From NCBI RefSeq assembly GCF_020386615.1, contig NZ_CP077769.1:1984001-2048000 (forward strand): a DNA stretch of 64,000 bases, given 5' to 3'. This document shows, piece by piece, positions 62,193 through 64,000 of the stretch (position 1 is the stretch's first letter; every line of letters starts with the position of its first letter). The notes under the pieces were generated by a model that worked only from the letters and a program-made list of their open reading frames with translations, did no database searches and was not told the DNA's origin. The DNA is from Chitinophaga pendula. Its GTDB lineage: Bacteria; Bacteroidota; Bacteroidia; Chitinophagales; Chitinophagaceae. A program made the position numbers and the translations under genes.

Positions 62193-64000
62193 CTATAAAC
62201 GATCTCTTAGTCAAACTGAGGGAGCTACGAGTGAACATCCGCCTGGAGAATGGTCAATTAAATATAACGGCGCCGGAAGGAGCTCTTACTCCCGAACTAA
62301 TTAAGATAATCAAAACGCATAAGGAGGGTATTGTTACGCTCCTTGAAAGCGTACACACCGCAGCCAGTGATCGGATAACACCGGCACCTGTACAAGCCGA
62401 TTACCCCCTGTCTCATGCGCAACAAAGGCTTTGGATGCTGCAGCAGATGGGGGGAGATGCCAGTGCATATACTATACCCATGCTGTCGGATATTAATGGT
62501 GAGGTCGATCCGAATATTGTGAAAAAGGTGTTTGAAGAATTGATAGAACGTCATGAAAGCCTCCGTACATCTTTTGTGGTGGTGAATAACGAAGTGCGCC
62601 AGAAGATACTTGATACGAAACAAGTTAATTTTACAGTGTTAGTTAAAGACTTTCGCGGGTTGCCTGATCCGCTAATTGCTGCAAGAGAGCATGTTAGTCA
62701 AATAATAAAAGAGCCCTTAGATATACAATCTGGCCAATTAGTAAAAGTCGCCCTATACCAGCTTCATACAGCACATTATTACCTGCTGCTTTACATTCAT
62801 CATATAGTGACGGATGAATGGTCTATGCAGTTACTGATAAAGGAGTTTTTATCCGGCTATGATAAATATCGTAATGCAACGCAAAATGAGAGGCAGCCGT
62901 TACGAATACAGTATAAGGATTATGCTGTTTGGCAGCGGTCGTTACTTAAAGAGAATAAATACAAAAAGAGCCGGGAATACTGGATGGATAAACTTGCAGG
63001 TGATATCCCGGTGCTGGACATGCCATCGGATTTTGCTCGTCCGGCTATACAGACATATAATGGGACTACGCTGACATGGAATATCCCGGAAGCGGCTGCG
63101 AAAAAACTAGTCACTTTCACACAGGAGTACAATACCTCGCTATTTATAGGCTTACTAGCTGTCGTAAAGCTATTGTTGTTCAGGTATACCGGCATAACAG
63201 ATTTGTTGGTAGGCATCCCGGTGACGGGAAGAGAACATGCTGATCTGGCTGGGCAGGTAGGGTTATTTATCAATACCCTGGTGGTCCGCACGGATATAGA
63301 TCCGGGTAAGGGACTATCTGCATTATTGGCGGCGGTAAAAGAAAATGCTCTCCAGGCTTACTCGCATAAGGAATATCCCTTTGATCTGCTGGTCGAAGAA
63401 CTTCCTATCAAACGCGACCTGAGCCGCTCCCCTTTGTTTAACGTAATGGTAGTACTGGTTGATGCTGATGCAGGGGAACCTCAAGTGGTGTCTGGTGATA
63501 TAAGGATCAGCGAGGTGCGTGTACCGGATGCAGGGAGCAAATTTGATTTGACGTTCTATTTCAAAAATAGTAAAGAGGGATTAGCACTTATTATTGAGTA
63601 TAACACGGATATATACAAGCATGCCCGGATAGAAAGGATAGCGCAGCACTTGCATTCGTTAATGGATGTGGCGTTGGATATGCCGGAAATGAGAATAGAT
63701 AAACTCGATTATTTGTCGGAAAAGGAAAGAACACAACTGTTATACGATTTCAGTAATACAGGTGGCGAAGTGCAGTATGAAGCGCCTTTTTATCAACTCA
63801 TTGCCGACAATGCAGTCTTATATCCCGATAAAATAGCGCTGATCTGCGGAGGAAGGGAATTAACCTATAGTTTATTGAATCGGTATGCGAGCACGTTAGC
63901 TACATATTTGCATACTCAATATGGAATTGGAGAAGGTCGTCTTGTAGGTGTTTTATTAGAACGGAGCGAGTGGCTTGTAATTGCAATGTTGGCGGTCCTG
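62189..64000 (+). CDS. Nonribosomal peptide synthetase with TubC docking domain, partial (docking-C-A...)
   Basis: The ATG at 62189 overlaps the previous stop in an ATGA. Residues 1-53 form a TubC-type N-terminal docking domain (MTINDLLVKLRELRVNIRLE; KEGIVTLLE), which pairs with the C-terminal tail of the upstream synthetase and so fixes the order of the two proteins. The condensation domain spans about 70-510 (YPLSHAQQRLWML; HHIVTDEW, again Glu for Gly; PFDLLVEELPI). An adenylation domain begins near 525 (ADNAVLYPDKIALICGGRELTYSLLNRYA) and is cut by the window edge before any core motif that would reveal its substrate. 604 codons are visible. Confidence 0.96.
   Translation, partial: MTINDLLVKLRELRVNIRLENGQLNITAPEGALTPELIKIIKTHKEGIVTLLESVHTAASDRITPAPVQADYPLSHAQQRLWMLQQMGGDASAYTIPMLSDINGEVDPNIVKKVFEELIERHESLRTSFVVVNNEVRQKILDTKQVNFTVLVKDFRGLPDPLIAAREHVSQIIKEPLDIQSGQLVKVALYQLHTAHYYLLLYIHHIVTDEWSMQLLIKEFLSGYDKYRNATQNERQPLRIQYKDYAVWQRSLLKENKYKKSREYWMDKLAGDIPVLDMPSDFARPAIQTYNGTTLTWNIPEAAAKKLVTFTQEYNTSLFIGLLAVVKLLLFRYTGITDLLVGIPVTGREHADLAGQVGLFINTLVVRTDIDPGKGLSALLAAVKENALQAYSHKEYPFDLLVEELPIKRDLSRSPLFNVMVVLVDADAGEPQVVSGDIRISEVRVPDAGSKFDLTFYFKNSKEGLALIIEYNTDIYKHARIERIAQHLHSLMDVALDMPEMRIDKLDYLSEKERTQLLYDFSNTGGEVQYEAPFYQLIADNAVLYPDKIALICGGRELTYSLLNRYASTLATYLHTQYGIGEGRLVGVLLERSEWLVIAMLAVL

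Overview
The window reads as chromosomal DNA of a Bacteroidota bacterium, most likely a Chitinophaga-like member of the Chitinophagaceae. Evidence for this: a SusC/RagA-type TonB-dependent receptor, a type IX secretion (T9SS) C-terminal sorting domain, MacB/FtsX-type permeases of Bacteroidota style, an UpxY-type NusG paralogue, and several genes preceded by the Bacteroidota -7 box TAnnTTTG. No rRNA, tRNA, CRISPR array, insertion sequence or prophage was seen.

Bases 1-33 kb are a mosaic of housekeeping and regulatory genes with short operons on both strands. They include the 5' part of a susC gene, release factor 3 (prfC), a MacB-like permease, tsaD, a membrane protein plus GT2 glycosyltransferase pair, a TrmN6-like tRNA methyltransferase, a saccharopine/alanine-dehydrogenase-like oxidoreductase, a dienelactone hydrolase with a single-domain response regulator, and an Old Yellow Enzyme divergent from an AraC regulator. 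There is also a 1143-residue secreted GxGYxYP/PA14/crystallin/ricin/T9SS protein, three DinB proteins and a DUF1569 protein, a thiolase-TetR operon, two Crp/Fnr-like regulators, a VOC protein, a ferritin, a cupin, an atypical SDR, a GlxA-type regulator, an AraC regulator and an MFS transporter. Two small genes at 1928-2149 and 23415-23591 encode matching double-glycine leader peptides with six cysteines each. A decayed FMN-reductase-like gene lies at 30797-31072.

Bases 33-36.4 kb are AT-rich and transitional: a small HEAGH protein, an M28 peptidase and about 650 bp with no firm gene.

From 36.4 kb to the right edge, all genes lie on the + strand and look like one nonribosomal peptide locus. 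In order: an UpxY/NusG-like antiterminator, an 820-residue FtsX/MacB permease, an A-PCP-C protein, a NodU/CmcH carbamoyltransferase, an SGNH hydrolase with inserted TPR-like helices, a glutamine-dependent asparagine-synthase-like amidotransferase, a SyrD/PvdE-type peptide exporter, a ~3800-residue acyl-AMP ligase-ACP-(C-A-PCP)x3 synthetase, and a further synthetase with a TubC-type docking domain that runs off the window. The first two C-A-PCP modules of the large synthetase are a tandem duplication of ~3083 bp, in which I found only 14 base differences. Reading the A-domain pocket residues by eye gives the same code twice (DTESIGSVCK, close to a remembered lysine code) and then DAWFLGNVVK (a leucine code). 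The simplest inference is a lipopeptide beginning acyl-(basic)-(basic)-Leu. No thioesterase, epimerase, MbtH protein or PPTase is visible, so the cluster must continue to the right.
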